From: Cannabis sativa
Taxonomy: Eukaryota; Streptophyta; Magnoliopsida; Rosales; Cannabaceae
Assembly (NCBI RefSeq): GCF_029168945.1
Contig: NC_083607.1
Span: forward strand, 35,325,257-35,389,256
Reading direction: 5' to 3'
Length of the DNA stretch: 64,000 nucleotides
The notes below the pieces were generated by a model. It had not been told where the DNA came from. It did not search any database and saw nothing but the letters and a program-made list of their open reading frames with translations. The position numbers and the translations under genes are program-made. The first letter of the stretch is position 1. Each line of letters opens with the position of its first letter. Shown here piece after piece: positions 32,544 through 45,136 of the stretch.

Positions 32544-35500
32544 TAATTGATTTACTTGCAAGAAATTTGGACTTTAAAACGATTGTTTGTATGTTCTTTG
32601 GATGGTATCATGTTGTATTGAGTGTTATTTGATGATTGATTGATGTTTGTGAAATTTTCGTGAAAAATAATTATGATTTCGTTTCTGGAATTATTTTTAT
32701 TGGATAGTATGGAAAAAAGTAAGCAAGTTAGCCTTTTACAGAACTCAATTTGGATTTTATTTGAATTAGTTATGATTTTTTGAAGATTTGAAAAAATCGA
32801 AATTTTGTCTGATATTTTCCTCGCGATCGCGTAACTGTCCGTACAGTTTCGAATTTTTTCTTTTTTCTTCAATTTTTCATACTTTTTCATGGAATTAACT
32901 TCCAATTTTTTGTATGGTTTTGTATATATACTATTACTATTCCTAATTCAATTCTAATTATCATTTTGAATTAATTTAATTTTTTTTTTAATTTAATTCA
33001 AGATATTAGTGTAATTTGAATTTGAATAGAATTAGTATTTATCTTTTTGCTTAAAAATCTATCTTATTTTTAAATTTGATTATATTTTTTTTTTTTTTAA
33101 ATTTAAGGTCAGATTTTGTAAGATATTTATAATATCTTTTAAGATATTTTAAAAATATCTTATCTTTTAAGATATTTTTTTTTAATAATATCTTATCTTT
33201 TAAGATTTTTTTTAAATTTTTTTTAGATATTTTGACCTTATTTAAATTTAAAATAAGATATTTATAATCATGTAATTTTAAATAGATGTAAGATATTTTG
33301 CTAATTTTTTAAATTTTGTTATTTTATTTATTTAAATTACATTTAAAATTTGAAAAAGATATTTATTTATCTTTTCTAATTTTTTATTTAATTTTTATTT
33401 ATAAAATAACATTTAAAATTTAAAAGTAGTTAGCAAATTTTTGAAATGATATTTAGGTTGGTTGAAACCTAATTTTTCAAAAATTGTAGGTTTAACTTTA
33501 AATTAAATTTTTTTTAAAATTTCGAATTTTTCAAAATTTTTTTAAATTTTTCGAATTTTTTTATTATTTAATTAATTATTTTCGAAATTAATAATTTAAT
33601 TTAGAATTAAATAAATCCTACATCCAACTATCCAGCTAACCCTGTTGCAGGAGTATGTGTTTTAGCTTGTTTGTAAGTTTTCAAAACCTATTATTACTTG
33701 ATTGCAAATAGCCATGGTTACTTTTTGCCAGATCTAATGATCTGATGGCTCCCTTGGTCAAGTTAATAATTTGTAACAGGTAAATTTTACAATTTTCTTT
33801 CATCTGTGTATGACCTAGCAACATGATAGGACCCATCCAAAGTGTGCCTGTGTGAGCCTATGTGTTTAATTTGATTATAGATACATATAGGTTGTTGTTG
33901 CTAAAATAAATTATCATAGTTCTTGATAGAATTTATTTAGGCCCATTTAGTTATTGGGCTTATTCAATGAATAACAGTTGTTCTTATTAAGGTTAAATTC
34001 CTCTCTTTTGGGCCTTGTGTGAGAGTTGGGAGCCATAGAAGTGGGTACGACATACCGAACTCCAAGACCCCCTCACACAAACCACCCCAATTGTGAAGGC
34101 CCATTTGCCTGATTTGAATGACTGTACTAGGTTAATTACACTAGTTTAACCTAATTAAAATTGATTAGCAACATAATTAATTTCATTTATTTTGAAATTA
34201 ATTTAAGAAAAACATAGTTTAAAGAATTTTTTTTTATTCTAAGCTAAACTATGTGTATTTTCTTGTATTTAATTAAATATAGAATTATAACCATCTAGAT
34301 TCTTTCTGGAACTTAATTTAAATTTTTCATTAAATATTCCTATTTAAGTTGATATTTAGTTATCTTCAACTAACCAACTTAAATCTGAATATCTTTTGAA
34401 TTCAAAATTTCAAAATTAAGTTGAGGAATTTTAGGCATTGGTTATTAAGATTCTTTAGATATTTTTTAAGTTAATATCTTTTCGAATATTAACTTAAAAT
34501 AGAATATTTTCAAATTAAGTGGTTACAACTTAATTTTTGATATTTAATTAAATTTAAATTTGAAAAATATTTAAGTTCTAGTTTTTTTTTCTAATACAAC
34601 TTAAATTAGATATTTTTTCAAATTTTGTGGAAAAGATACTTAGTCAAATAAGATATTTTCTAGATAGTTATTTCTAGACTACTTATTATTTCTAATATTA
34701 AATAGGAAAATATTATACATTGTGAAATTAATTATTTAAATAATTAATTTTGGTACAATTTATTTTAAGTATATTTTTTCCTAGTATTAAACTAGAGATT
34801 AATAATTAAGCCTTCTCTACACTTAATTATTTATTTCTTGAATTTAATACATTTAATTAATTTGAAAATTAAATATCTAAGTTGATTTTTATCATCATAC
34901 TTAAATATTTCTTTTTCATGACATTTAATTAAATAGAAAATTATTTTTAGTTGAAATTTATTTTTTCAACTAAATTTAAATAATTTTCAAAATATATTTT
35001 TTCTTTATTTTATTAATTAATTTTCGAAATTGTATTTCTTAAATGCTAGAATTTCGAATTTTATCTTGAAAAATAGATTAAGTTGTAAATTAATTATTTT
35101 AATTAATTCTTGGATCAACTTAAATCAATGATTTTTTCATTTATTGATTAATTTAAAATAAATTGAATTAAAGTATATTATTAGAAATAGAATTAATTAG
35201 TCAAAGGAAAATCTAGATAGGTGATATTTTTGCTTGAAGTATTTTTCTAGTGTATTTAATTAAATAGAAAATTAATATTTAAGTTGATTTTCATCATCAT
35301 ACTTAAATATTTGTAATTTTTCTTATATATTTAATTAAATAGGAAAATTATATTTTTTATTGTAAATTAATTTTATTAATTAATTTTGGGCCAACATTAA
35401 ATTAGAATAATTTTTTCCAGGATTTATTTTTTATTTTAATATGCATTTTTCGAAAATTGTATTCTTATATACTTTAATTTTTCGAAATGCAATATATATT

Positions 35501-36290
35501 TATAGAAAATTAAATTTGAGTTGTAAATTAATTTAAATTAATTTTGTAACAACTTAAATATTTTTTTCTAAATATTTATTGGAAATTATTACTAAGATGG
35601 AAATAATTCATGTTATTTTCATATCCATCTAAGTAAAATTTATAAATATTAAATTAAAATTTATATTTAGAATTTTTCATTCTAAATTGGAAATTTTAAA
35701 TAAATAAATATATATTTAAAATAAATAGAATAAATAAAGAGAATAAAAGAAAATACAACTCTTTTTAAATAATGAGCTTTATTATCAAGAGACATTCGAT
35801 CTCCATTGTGGATTTTACACCGCGTTTGTTTTAGTGAGTAATCCTCCCTAATGGAGGAACGTTCATTAGCAATTTCGCACCGTTTAACCTCGCATGATAA
35901 GTAGTTTGTAAGTGTTTTGTATGGTATGGATCACCCTAATGGTGGCGACCATACTTGACTTGCAAATTATGAAACAATGGTGGAAGCTCATAAGATAGAA
36001 TTGCCTTGACTCTCGCCTAAACGGGACAACGCTGAATTCAAATCTTGATCGAATAAAAGGTTGCTAGAATGGTTATCATTTTAGATGAGCTGACAACTCT
36101 ATTCAATGGATGATGCTTTGACTCTCGCCTAAACGGGACACTGTATCAGTTTGTTGAAAAACCTTGGAAATTATTTAGGATTGTAAGTTTTAGTATTTTC
36201 ACTTGTCATTCCTACTTGCTATATGCTTATAATTTCTGAATTGTGTATGAATTTATATTGAACCATGTTATTTTCTGTTATTAAGTTGTA
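32544..36290 (+). other. AT-rich non-coding leader of family L
   Basis: No protein frame is seen. 33060-33300 is packed with AAGATATT-type direct and inverted motifs. 34870-34945 and 35265-35345 are an approximate direct repeat. A less AT-rich block at 33815-34110 and another at 35780-36200 stand out and are conserved in the inverted copy (43460-43760 and 41640-42000). The second holds two copies of the same 20-base motif (36008 and 36120). Confidence 0.6.
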
Positions 36291-38952
36291 GTTTAATTTC
36301 GAATCTTCATTGTTGGTCTAACATGTTTGTTTTTCTAATGAGATAAATCCCTAATGGATTTTCACCATTAGACATACATAATAGTGTAAGATCTCGAAAG
36401 ATAAATATTGTATATGCGACATCTAGCTGTTCATCAATTGATGACACCTAAGACTAGTATTTTTACGATATGAAACAAGAAGATTACATAAATAAGATTA
36501 CTTTGTCTTTCGCTAATCGAAGCATCGTTGGATTCTTATTTATAAACGAAATTATCCTAATTCCTCTTAGCTTATTCATTTCGAATTAGCTTCAAAACAT
36601 ATCATTGGATGAATGGTCTATAAATCATTTCATGTCATTCTATATTTTCTCTTAAGAAATTAAATGACGCATATGATTATAATCCCGAAATTCTATTCCC
36701 AATTGATATAAATCCTCAATCTTAGAAATCTCCTACTTGTATGGGCAAATCTGACTTAGAGTTTAAATAGTAGTGGTGGTCCAAGAACGAATTACTCATT
36801 ATATTTGGTTGAATTTAAGTCTTTGACTTTAATTTAAGAATCCAAACAGAAATTTTCTTATATTTCTAATTCCAGAATACAATACAGTTACACTTTCTCA
36901 AGTGTTTAATATCCATCTTCTATTAATGGATTCAAACTGTATGGAATATGAGTTAGGTATTCTGTGACCAGGATCCACTTGCAGTATTCTAAGAACTCTT
37001 TGATGTAACTAAACCTATGTCATCATAGACACTACCACATTTTTTTTTAATCTATGGCATTTGTATCTTGTTCATAGTGGATTTGACAAGATCAATCTCT
37101 GCAAAGAGTTAATATGCCTATATCCACTGAAAGTAGTTCATCTCATTCGCAGATGGATGTACATTTAGGGGTGGATATGAGTTTTTCGTTGTATTCTTAA
37201 AACGATAACTCTAGATTATACCTTATAGCAAGAAATTTGAAATGTTTGAAAAATTTCATTAATTTCTAGCAATGGTTAAAACCATTAAGGTAAGTGGTTA
37301 AAGATCTTGCGAACTGATAGGGGTGGAGAAATAGTTAGTTGATATGCAGTTCAAAGATCATTAATTTGATTTTTGAATTATATCCAAACTTACCTCCCCA
37401 GAAATTTCGAGTTGCATGTTGATGATTAGTTACTAGTCGTTGCCTAAATCCTTCTATGGTAATACATTTTCAGAATGATGTAATGGTTGTATACTTAATG
37501 TAAATCATTACTAGATTCATGGATGACCTAATCAAAATCTTAAGAAAAGCTAGAACTGTTAACCATGGTTTGTTAGCTATTCTAAGTGATTAGGGGTGGA
37601 CCATCCCATTGTCAATAGATAAGAAAGTGTTTGTTCAAACAAATACTACTTTTCTAAGAAAATGACTAAGTCTGAAAAACAAGTAGCAAATAAAGGAGAT
37701 ATTTAATTCTTGATTCCAAAAGTGTTCTATCATCTTATATAATATATGATGATCCCACTGCCTCTGTTGTCTTGTCACAACCAAAGAGGTTAATACCATT
37801 TAGTTTTCTTCGACATAATTCACGGTACCTTGTTGCAGTGGGAGAGTTTCTAGGAATTCACCTTCTTATGACTTGGGAGACACTAGTGATTAAAATCCAT
37901 TGTGAGTTTAAACAAGTAATGGATTGTCAAGATAAGAAACTAAGAAGAAAAGCCAATAGAACTATGGTTTAATCCATTCACATGGAATAACCTAAAGTTT
38001 TCTATTACAAGGACATAAAAGGAAATTTCGTTTATAAGTCTATTCAATGGACTTAACAAAACTTCCTGATCCTAGTATTATAGGTTTGAGTTTATCTAAA
38101 CCTATGGCTTGTGGTATAGCTGGTAATTACTTACTCTAATGCAAGCAACTTACTTTAGTAAGATGCTGAAGCATTTTCTTTCTAATGGCAATCTATAGAA
38201 GCTTCACAACTTCTTAGACATAGATTTTATTTATCTAAGGAAAAGTCTCAACTATTCCAGAAAAGATAAAACCATGAAAGAATTTCTTATATCAACAGTA
38301 AGAGGTCTTAGATATGCTTTTGTATGCCTTAGACCGTACACTCCCGTTGAGTGGGAGTAATGAGTAGGTATCAGATTAATCCAGGAGAAGAACATTGGAA
38401 GACAATCGAGTAAATCTTAAGATTAAGAAGAGGAACTATATGTTAGTCTATAAGGGTGTGTTTAAAACTCTTAGACTACACCATATCAGATTTTGAAATT
38501 TGCCTTTGTGCTAGAAAATCTTTCTGATAAGATGGTGATTACTCTGGGGGTGGAATAGTGATTTTGGAGAAGTGTAAAAACCTATCTGAAGTCTCTAGGT
38601 CTACCAGAGAGAGACTGAATGTTAAAGTTGCAGGAAAGGTACTTATTCAGTCTAAGGAAAGTTCTATACATCTTTGGCACCATTCCAAATTGCCTTAAAC
38701 TACTAGTGTTAATTTCCTGATTAACCAAAAGTAGTTGCCAAAGGTATAGAATCCAGTATCCCAAGAGAGTAAACATATAGAGAGGAATTTCACATTATCA
38801 ATGATTTTGTGATTAAGGAAGAGTAATAGTGGAGAAAAGGTTGTGGTTAATTTAACCTTTCAGATCCTATTACGAGGAGTTTACTACTACTACACTTGAT
38901 TTGTATATCAAGGTGTTGAGATTAATTGAAACGCACCTTTTGTTTTATATTA
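36291..38952 (+). pseudogene. Fossil Copia gag-pol of family L
   Basis: Recognisable only by scattered motifs in several frames: LWHL (about 37052), LKILRTDRGGE (37298-37330), SRYQINPGEEHWKTIE then TAA then ILRLRRGT (38363-38435), DYSGGG-like at about 38540, and REEFHIINDFV near 38780-38810. The order fits Copia: integrase, then RT, then RNase H. The RT active site could not be found. The truncated copy at 57248-59595 shows the same TAA after HWKTI (EHWKTIK stop ILRLRRGT), so the decay predates their separation. The relation to the Maximus/SIRE group is a guess. Confidence 0.7.
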
Positions 38953-38967
38953 GTGCAAGTGGGAGTT
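38953..38967 (+). promoter_or_regulatory. Polypurine tract of family L
   Basis: gtgcaagtgggagtt(t) directly precedes the 3' LTR. The identical tract precedes the LTR at 59596. Confidence 0.75.
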
Positions 38968-40861
38968 TGTTGGGTTTTATGCCCTAAATAAAACTCATTT
39001 CAATATAATCAGATTTACTTATTAATATAGATCAGAAACAACATTTAATGTTGCATGGTTCACATGATTTATTTCTTGATTATATGTACATAATGTATAA
39101 ATTCATCTGAAACCCTTTTCACATACTTGATCCTGTTTATTGTGCCGTCAACACATTGGAAAGTAAACATGACTATGTGAATAAAGTTTCCTAGATTTAT
39201 CGTACACATGGTTTTACTGATATGATAATCTACAACAGAGTTTACTTGTATTTGGAGAAATACTATGTTCTTTCCAGAACATTGGTTAAAGTAGAGCTCA
39301 GGTTGGATGCATGGAGTATGCATCGGAAGGGACCGATATTGAACTTTGACTTAGATTTATTAAACTTACCGTAATATCTATTCAAGTCAATATCGCCTAG
39401 TTGATCCTAGATCAAATGTTCTTAATCCTGTTATGATTAGGCTCAATCTTGAAAGGCTATTCGTGTTCTTTGATTTGTTAGTTAAGCCTACTTTTAGGTC
39501 AGGGTGATACGTACATTTTGGGAACACGGTAGTGCAATTGAGTGGGAGCGCTAGCATAAACATGGAATCTATAGCTTCTATCTGGCGAATAGTAAGCAAA
39601 GTATGATCTCCTTCGAGCTTGACCAAACGAACATAAATGGTGGAGTACTCATTTCACATAAGCTGAAATATCATTTATACGGGGTCAAGTGTTTTAAGGA
39701 ATAAATACATTGTAGGGTGTAACGGTAATTTAATCCCTTTACAGTGTAGATCATTCATATAGAGGATCATTGATCAAATTAGGATTATAACAATGGATAA
39801 CTAATGATGTGTCTATATGGTGGAACATATAGAGCATTCTATATACTGAGAGTGCAATTCTAAGTTCTATGCGTGGATTCAACGAAGAATTAATAAGTTA
39901 GTGAATTTTAGTGCTAAATTCTTGATTTACTTATTGGAAGCTCGGTTATATAGACCCATGGTCCCCCCACTAGTTGAGATAATATTGCTTGTAAGACTCA
40001 TGTAATTGGTTTTGATTAATCAATTATAATTCTCAAATTAGACTATGTCTATTTGTGAATTTTTCACTAAGTAAGGGCGAAATTGTAAAGAAAGAGTTTA
40101 TAGGGGCATATTTGTTAATTATGATACTTTGTATGGTTCAATTAATAAATATGATAAATGACAATATTATTTAATAATTATTTATAGTTATTAAATAGTT
40201 AGAATTGGCATTTAAATGGTTGAATTAGGAAATTGGTATTTTTGAGAAAATCAGATACAAAAGGTGTTAAAATTGCAAAATTGCAAAAAGCAAGGCCCAA
40301 TCCACTAAGTGTAGGGCCAGCCACTTTTGTAGGAAATTTAAACTGATTTTTTCATTATTTTAATGCCAAATAATTCAAACCTAACCCTAGTGGAATGCTA
40401 TAAATAGATAGTGAAGGCTTCAGGAAATTGACACTTAAATTTCTACACTTCTTCTGATTCAGAAAAACTGAGCCTTCTCTCTCCCTATCTTTAGCTGACC
40501 ACTCTCTCTCTTCTTCCTTGATAGTTTCGAAATCCTTAGTGTATGAGTAGTGCCCACACACATCAAGTGATACCTCAATCATAGTGAGGAAGATCGTGAA
40601 GAAAGATCATCAGCAAAGGAGTTTCAACATCAAAGATTCAGAGAAAGAGATCCAGGTTCAGATATTGATAATGCTCTGCTACAGAAAGGAATCAAGGGCT
40701 AGATATCTGAACGGAAGGAGTCATATTATTCCGCTGCACCCAATGTAAGGTTTCTTAAACTTTATATGTGTTTAATTTATCGTTTTAGAAAGTTCATATT
40801 TAGGATGTTAATAAACATACTTGTGAGTAGATCTAAGATCCTGGTAAAATAAATTCCAACA
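38968..40861 (+). repeat. 3' LTR of full-length family-L element
   Basis: 1894 bp, nearly identical to 30631-32524. It ends ccaaca and is followed by GGCTT. Confidence 0.95.
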
Positions 40862-41389
40862 GGCTTGAAGCGGGGATGTTACAAAAATGGTATCAAAGCT
40901 TTGACCCAGCCGGAAGTGTGGTCGACGAGGACGTCGGACCCCGTAAGGGGGGTGATTGTGACAGTCAGTAGTCCCGGGATCCGTAAAGGGAAACACCGGG
41001 TAAGCTGTGCAATCCCACACTGCCTGGGGAAGGTCTAGTGACATGATTCTGAGTCGGTGTAGGTATGGGACTACACAGTTGAAGAGAGCTTAAACGGATT
41101 GATTGGTACTACCTATATCAACAAGGTGCATCTTGTTTTTCGGTAGCTCATCTCAAAAGATTTCCACAGTTAAGCGTGCTTGGCCTGGAGTAATTTAAGG
41201 ATGGGTGACCTCCTGGGATGTTTTCCCAGGAAGCGTGCGAGTGAGGACAAAGCACTCTGGAAGCACTCGTGTTGGTCTGTAGGGCCAATCATCAATCCAG
41301 GAAGTAGCCAAAGTGGCATACTCGTGTATAAGAGTCATTCATTCCGTGGGTGTAAGGACCCAATGGAGGCTTGAAGCGGGGACGTTACA
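40862..41389 (+). mobile_element. Cassandra-type TRIM, 5' truncated, with 5S-like LTR
   Basis: The end of a 5' LTR (cccaatggaggctt at 30617-30630, then gaagcggggatgttaca at 40867-40883, split by the family-L insertion) is followed by a Met-type PBS tggtatcaaagc (40888-40899), a short non-coding inside, a polypurine run (taaggggggtgat, 40944-40956) and a 433-bp 3' LTR (40957-41389, tgtgacag to gacgttaca). The 3' LTR repeats the same end (cccaatggaggcttgaag). Tiny size, a PBS/PPT pair, no genes and a 5S-like segment in the LTR define Cassandra TRIMs (established). The first LTR keeps only about 31 bp. Confidence 0.82.
41166..41230 (+). other. 5S rRNA-like segment in the TRIM LTR
   Basis: cagttaagcgtgcttgg and aggatgggtgacctcctggg match the internal control region of plant 5S rRNA (box A and box C side). 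A weaker match to the 5' half precedes it (ggtgcat ... cggtagctcatctcaaaa). It is not a 5S gene: it sits in an LTR, the 3' end diverges after cctgggatg, and the 5' half is decayed. It may still recruit TFIIIA and RNA polymerase III. Confidence 0.8.
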
Positions 41390-44300
41390 AAGGCACTTTC
41401 TCCTATGAGAGCAATATTAATGTTCTCATTCCATTTTGGAAAGTTAGATCCATTTAGCTTATTTTTCAGTCAAGAGTGATAACATGGAATTCGACATGGC
41501 TATATAGGATACTACAAAATAATAAATAGAAATCAATAATGGTTTAACACAAAATCCAATTCAGAAATTATTAGCACATAGCAAGTAGGAATGATAAGAG
41601 AAAATACTAAAAAAATACAATCCTAAATAATTTCTAAGGTTTTCAACAAACTTATATCAATGTCCCGTTTAGGCGAGAGTCAAAGCTACCATCCACTGAA
41701 TAGAGTTGTTAGCTCATCTAAAATAATAAATATTCTAGCAACCTTTTATTCGATCAAGATTGGAATCCAACGTTGTCCCGTTTAGACGAGAGTCAAGGCT
41801 ATTCTATCTTATGAGCTTCTACCATTGTTTCATATTTTGTAAGTCAAATACAGTCGCCACCATTAGGGTGATCAATACCATATAAAACACTTACAAAGCT
41901 ACTTATCTTTCGAGATTAAATGGTGCTAACTTGCTAATGAACGTTCCTCCATTAGGGAGGATTACTCAGTAAAATAAAAGCTATGTAAAACCAACAATGG
42001 AGATCAAATATCTTAATAATAATAAAGCTCATTATTTAAAATGTATTTTCTTTATTATTTATGATAAAATATATTCATTAAATATCAAATTTAGAGTAAA
42101 ACTCTAAATAGAATTTAATTTAATATTTATAAAACTATACTTAGATGGTGTTTAAAAAATAAATTGAATTATTTCCATCTTAGTATTAATTTTCCAAGAA
42201 AATTATTTAATTTAAGTTGTATTAATTTAAATTAATTTGCAACTCAAATTTAAATTTTCATAAGAATATATTTATTGTATTTTGAAAAAGAAAGTATAAT
42301 ACTATACTATTTTAAATAATAATTACTTAGAAAAAATACTTCAAGCAAAAATATCACCTATCTAGATTTTCTTTTTGACTAATTAATTCAATTTCTAATA
42401 ATATATTTTAGCTCATTTATTTTAAATTAATCATAAATGAAAAAATTATTGATTTAAGTTAGTTCAAAAATAAATTAAAATAAATAATTAATTTACAACT
42501 TAATCTATTTTTCAAGATAAATTCAAAATCATCTTGCATAATTAAATACAATATCGAAATTAAATAAAATAAATAAAATATATTTTGAAAATTATTTAAA
42601 TTTAAGTTGAAAAAACTAAATTTCAACTTAAAATAATTTTCTATTTAATTAAGTGTCATGAAAAAAAAATATTTAAGTATCATGATGAAAATCAACTTAG
42701 ATATTTAATTTTTCAACTTAATTAAATGTATTAAATTCAAGAAATAAATAATTAAGTGTAGAGAAGGCTTAATTATTAATCTCTGGTTTAATACTAAGAA
42801 AAATATTCTTAATTTAAATTGTACCAAAATTAATTATTTAAATAATTAATTTCACAATGTGTAATATTTTCCTATTTAATATTAAAAATAATAAGTAGTC
42901 TAGAAATTACTATCTAGAAAATATCTTATTTCAACTAAGTATCTTTTCAAAAAAAAAAAATGAAAAATATCTCATTTAAGTTGTTATAGAAAAAATCTAA
43001 AACTTAAATATTTTTAAATTTAAATTTAATTAAATATCAAAAATTAAGTTGTAACCACTTAATTTGAAAAATATTCCATCTTAAGTTTAAAACTAACTTA
43101 AAAAAAATATCTTAAGAATCTTCAATAACTAATTCCTACAATTCATCAACTTAATTTCAAATTCAAATAATATTCAAATTTAAGTTAGATAAGAAAAATT
43201 AATTAAAATAACTAATTTATAACTTAAATAGGAATATTTAATAAATAAGCTTCAGAAAGAATCTAGTTAGTTAAAATCCTTTATTTAATTAAATTCAAGA
43301 AAAATACAAATAGTTTGCCTAGAAATAATATCTAAAACTAAGAGTGTTTTTCTTAAAATTAACTTTAAAATATTAAAATGAAAATAAATTTCATATATTT
43401 TAAAAGTTATGTTGCTAATCAATTTTATTAGGTTAAACTAATTTAATTAACTTAGCACAGTTATTCAAATCAGGCAAATGGGTCTTCACAATTGGGGTAG
43501 TTCATGTGAGGGGGAGCTGGGCTCAGTATGTCGTACGCACTTCTACTGGCCCCCAACTCTCACACAAGGCCCAAAAGAGAGGAATTTAACCTTAAAATAA
43601 ATAACTGTTATTAATTGAATAGGCCCAAAAACTAAATGGACCTAAATAAAATATATCATGGTGTGACATTTTATTTAGCAAAAACCTATATGCATCTATA
43701 ATCAAATAAACATATAGGCTCACACAGGCACACAGATTTGGATGGACCCTATCATGTTACTAGGTCATACATAAATGAAAGAAGAATGTAAAATTTTCCT
43801 GTTACAAATTATTTACTTGACCTATTGACAATTGAACCATGGGTTAAAATCAGATCATTGGATCTGTCAACAAGTTAACCATGGCAATTTAGATCAAGCA
43901 ATAATAGGTTTTATAAAACTTACACATAAGCTAAAACAGATACTCCTGCAACAAGATGAACTGGATAGTTGGATGTAGGATTTATTTAATTTTAAATAAT
44001 TTAAATTTCGAAAAAAAATAATAAATAATAAAAAAGAAATCGGATTTTAAAATTAAATAAAATAATATTTCAAATTAAACCTACATTTTTGAAAAATTAG
44101 ATTTCAACTAACCTAGATATCATTTCAAAATTTGCTAACTACTTTTAAAAAAAATTATTGTTATTTTATAAATTAAATATTCAATAAAAATTAAAAAAGA
44201 TAAATAAATATCCTTTTCAGATTTTATAATTTAATTTAAATAAATAAAATAACAAAATTTAAAAAAGTTAGCAATATATCTTATTTCTATTCAAAATATC

Positions 44301-44639
44301 ATGATTATAGTAATCTTATTTTAAATTTAAATAAGGTCAAATTATTTAAAAAAAAATTAATTTAAAAAAAATTAATATCTGACATTAAATTTAACAAATA
44401 AGATAAAATAATCAAATTTAAAAATAAGATAAAAAATTAAGCAAAAAGATAGATTTTTACCTATTTACATATTCAAATTACACTAATATCTAAAATTAAT
44501 TTTAAAAAATTCAAATTAATTTATTTCTGATAATTAGATTTGAAAATTGAAAAGTAAAAAACAAAATACAAAACTACACAAAAAAAATCGGATGTTAATT
44601 CCATGAAATAGCATGAAAAATCGAAGAAAACGAAAAAAT

Positions 44640-44870
44640 TTGTGAGCTGTACGGACAGTATGCAAGTCCACACGCACGAGCAGCCAGGCATGACCGACGT
44701 CCCTCGGCGCAGGAGGCTGCATGCAGCCTCTTCCGTGCGCGCATGGGACGTTTTTCAAACAAAGACCCGTGTCTAACCGAGGTAGCTCGGTCGAGCAACT
44801 GTCTGCGGGTGTGTTGTCGAGGGTATCACCCTCATTCGCGCGCATGAGTGGGTTGCACAATCCTGATATT
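44640..44870. other. GC-rich island in the leader of the inverted family-L copy
   Basis: About 230 bp of distinctly GC-rich sequence in surroundings that are mostly A/T. It lies where the full-length copy has only about 30 bp (32820-32850, cgcgatcgcg). It contains an 18-bp perfect palindrome gaggctgcatgcagcctc (44713-44730) and several GCGCGC-like runs. Open frames crossing it are probably accidental. Confidence 0.75.
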
Positions 44871-45136
44871 TTTCCGATTTTCAAAAAACTCATAACTAAT
44901 TCAAATAAAATCGAAATTGAGTTCTGTAAAAAAAGTAAATTACTTAATTTTTTCTAGACTATCCAATAAAAATAATTTCAGAAATAGATTTTTAATTATG
45001 TTTCACGAAAATTCACAAACATCAATCAATCATCATACAACACATAGATCAACATGAAACCAACCAAATCACAAACAAATCGTTTTAAGTCCAAATTTCT
45101 TTCAAGCAAATCAATTACCATGGCTCTGAGGCCAGT

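Larger units (their letters stand above)
30631..40861 (+). mobile_element. Family L: full-length LTR element with fossil Copia pol (non-autonomous)
   Basis: 5' LTR 30631-32524 and 3' LTR 38968-40861 are both 1894 bp and TG...CA, and differ at only about three sites by eye (39202-39212 region). The flanks carry a perfect duplication GGCTT (30626-30630 and 40862-40866). The PBS is at 32527 and the polypurine tract at 38953-38967. The 6.4-kb internal region has no usable reading frame. Copia signatures survive in decayed form, in the right order: a GAG-pre-integrase LWHL at about 37052, LKILRTDRGGE at 37298-37330 (integrase), SRYQINPGEEHWK at 38363-38402 (RNase H region). Very recent insertion plus dead pol means transposition in trans. 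Confidence 0.93.

Noticed and set aside
35820..36140. CRISPR-like array from regularly spaced motifs
   Set aside because: Only two copies 112 bp apart in a plant LTR element leader; not a CRISPR.
41166..41230. 5S rRNA gene
   Set aside because: Only the control-region half is well matched, and it lies inside a TRIM LTR with PBS and polypurine tract. Reported as a 5S-like LTR segment instead.
44534..44893. 119-codon frame over the GC-rich island
   Set aside because: Explained by high GC with few stops; overlapping frames exist on both strands and none resembles a protein family.
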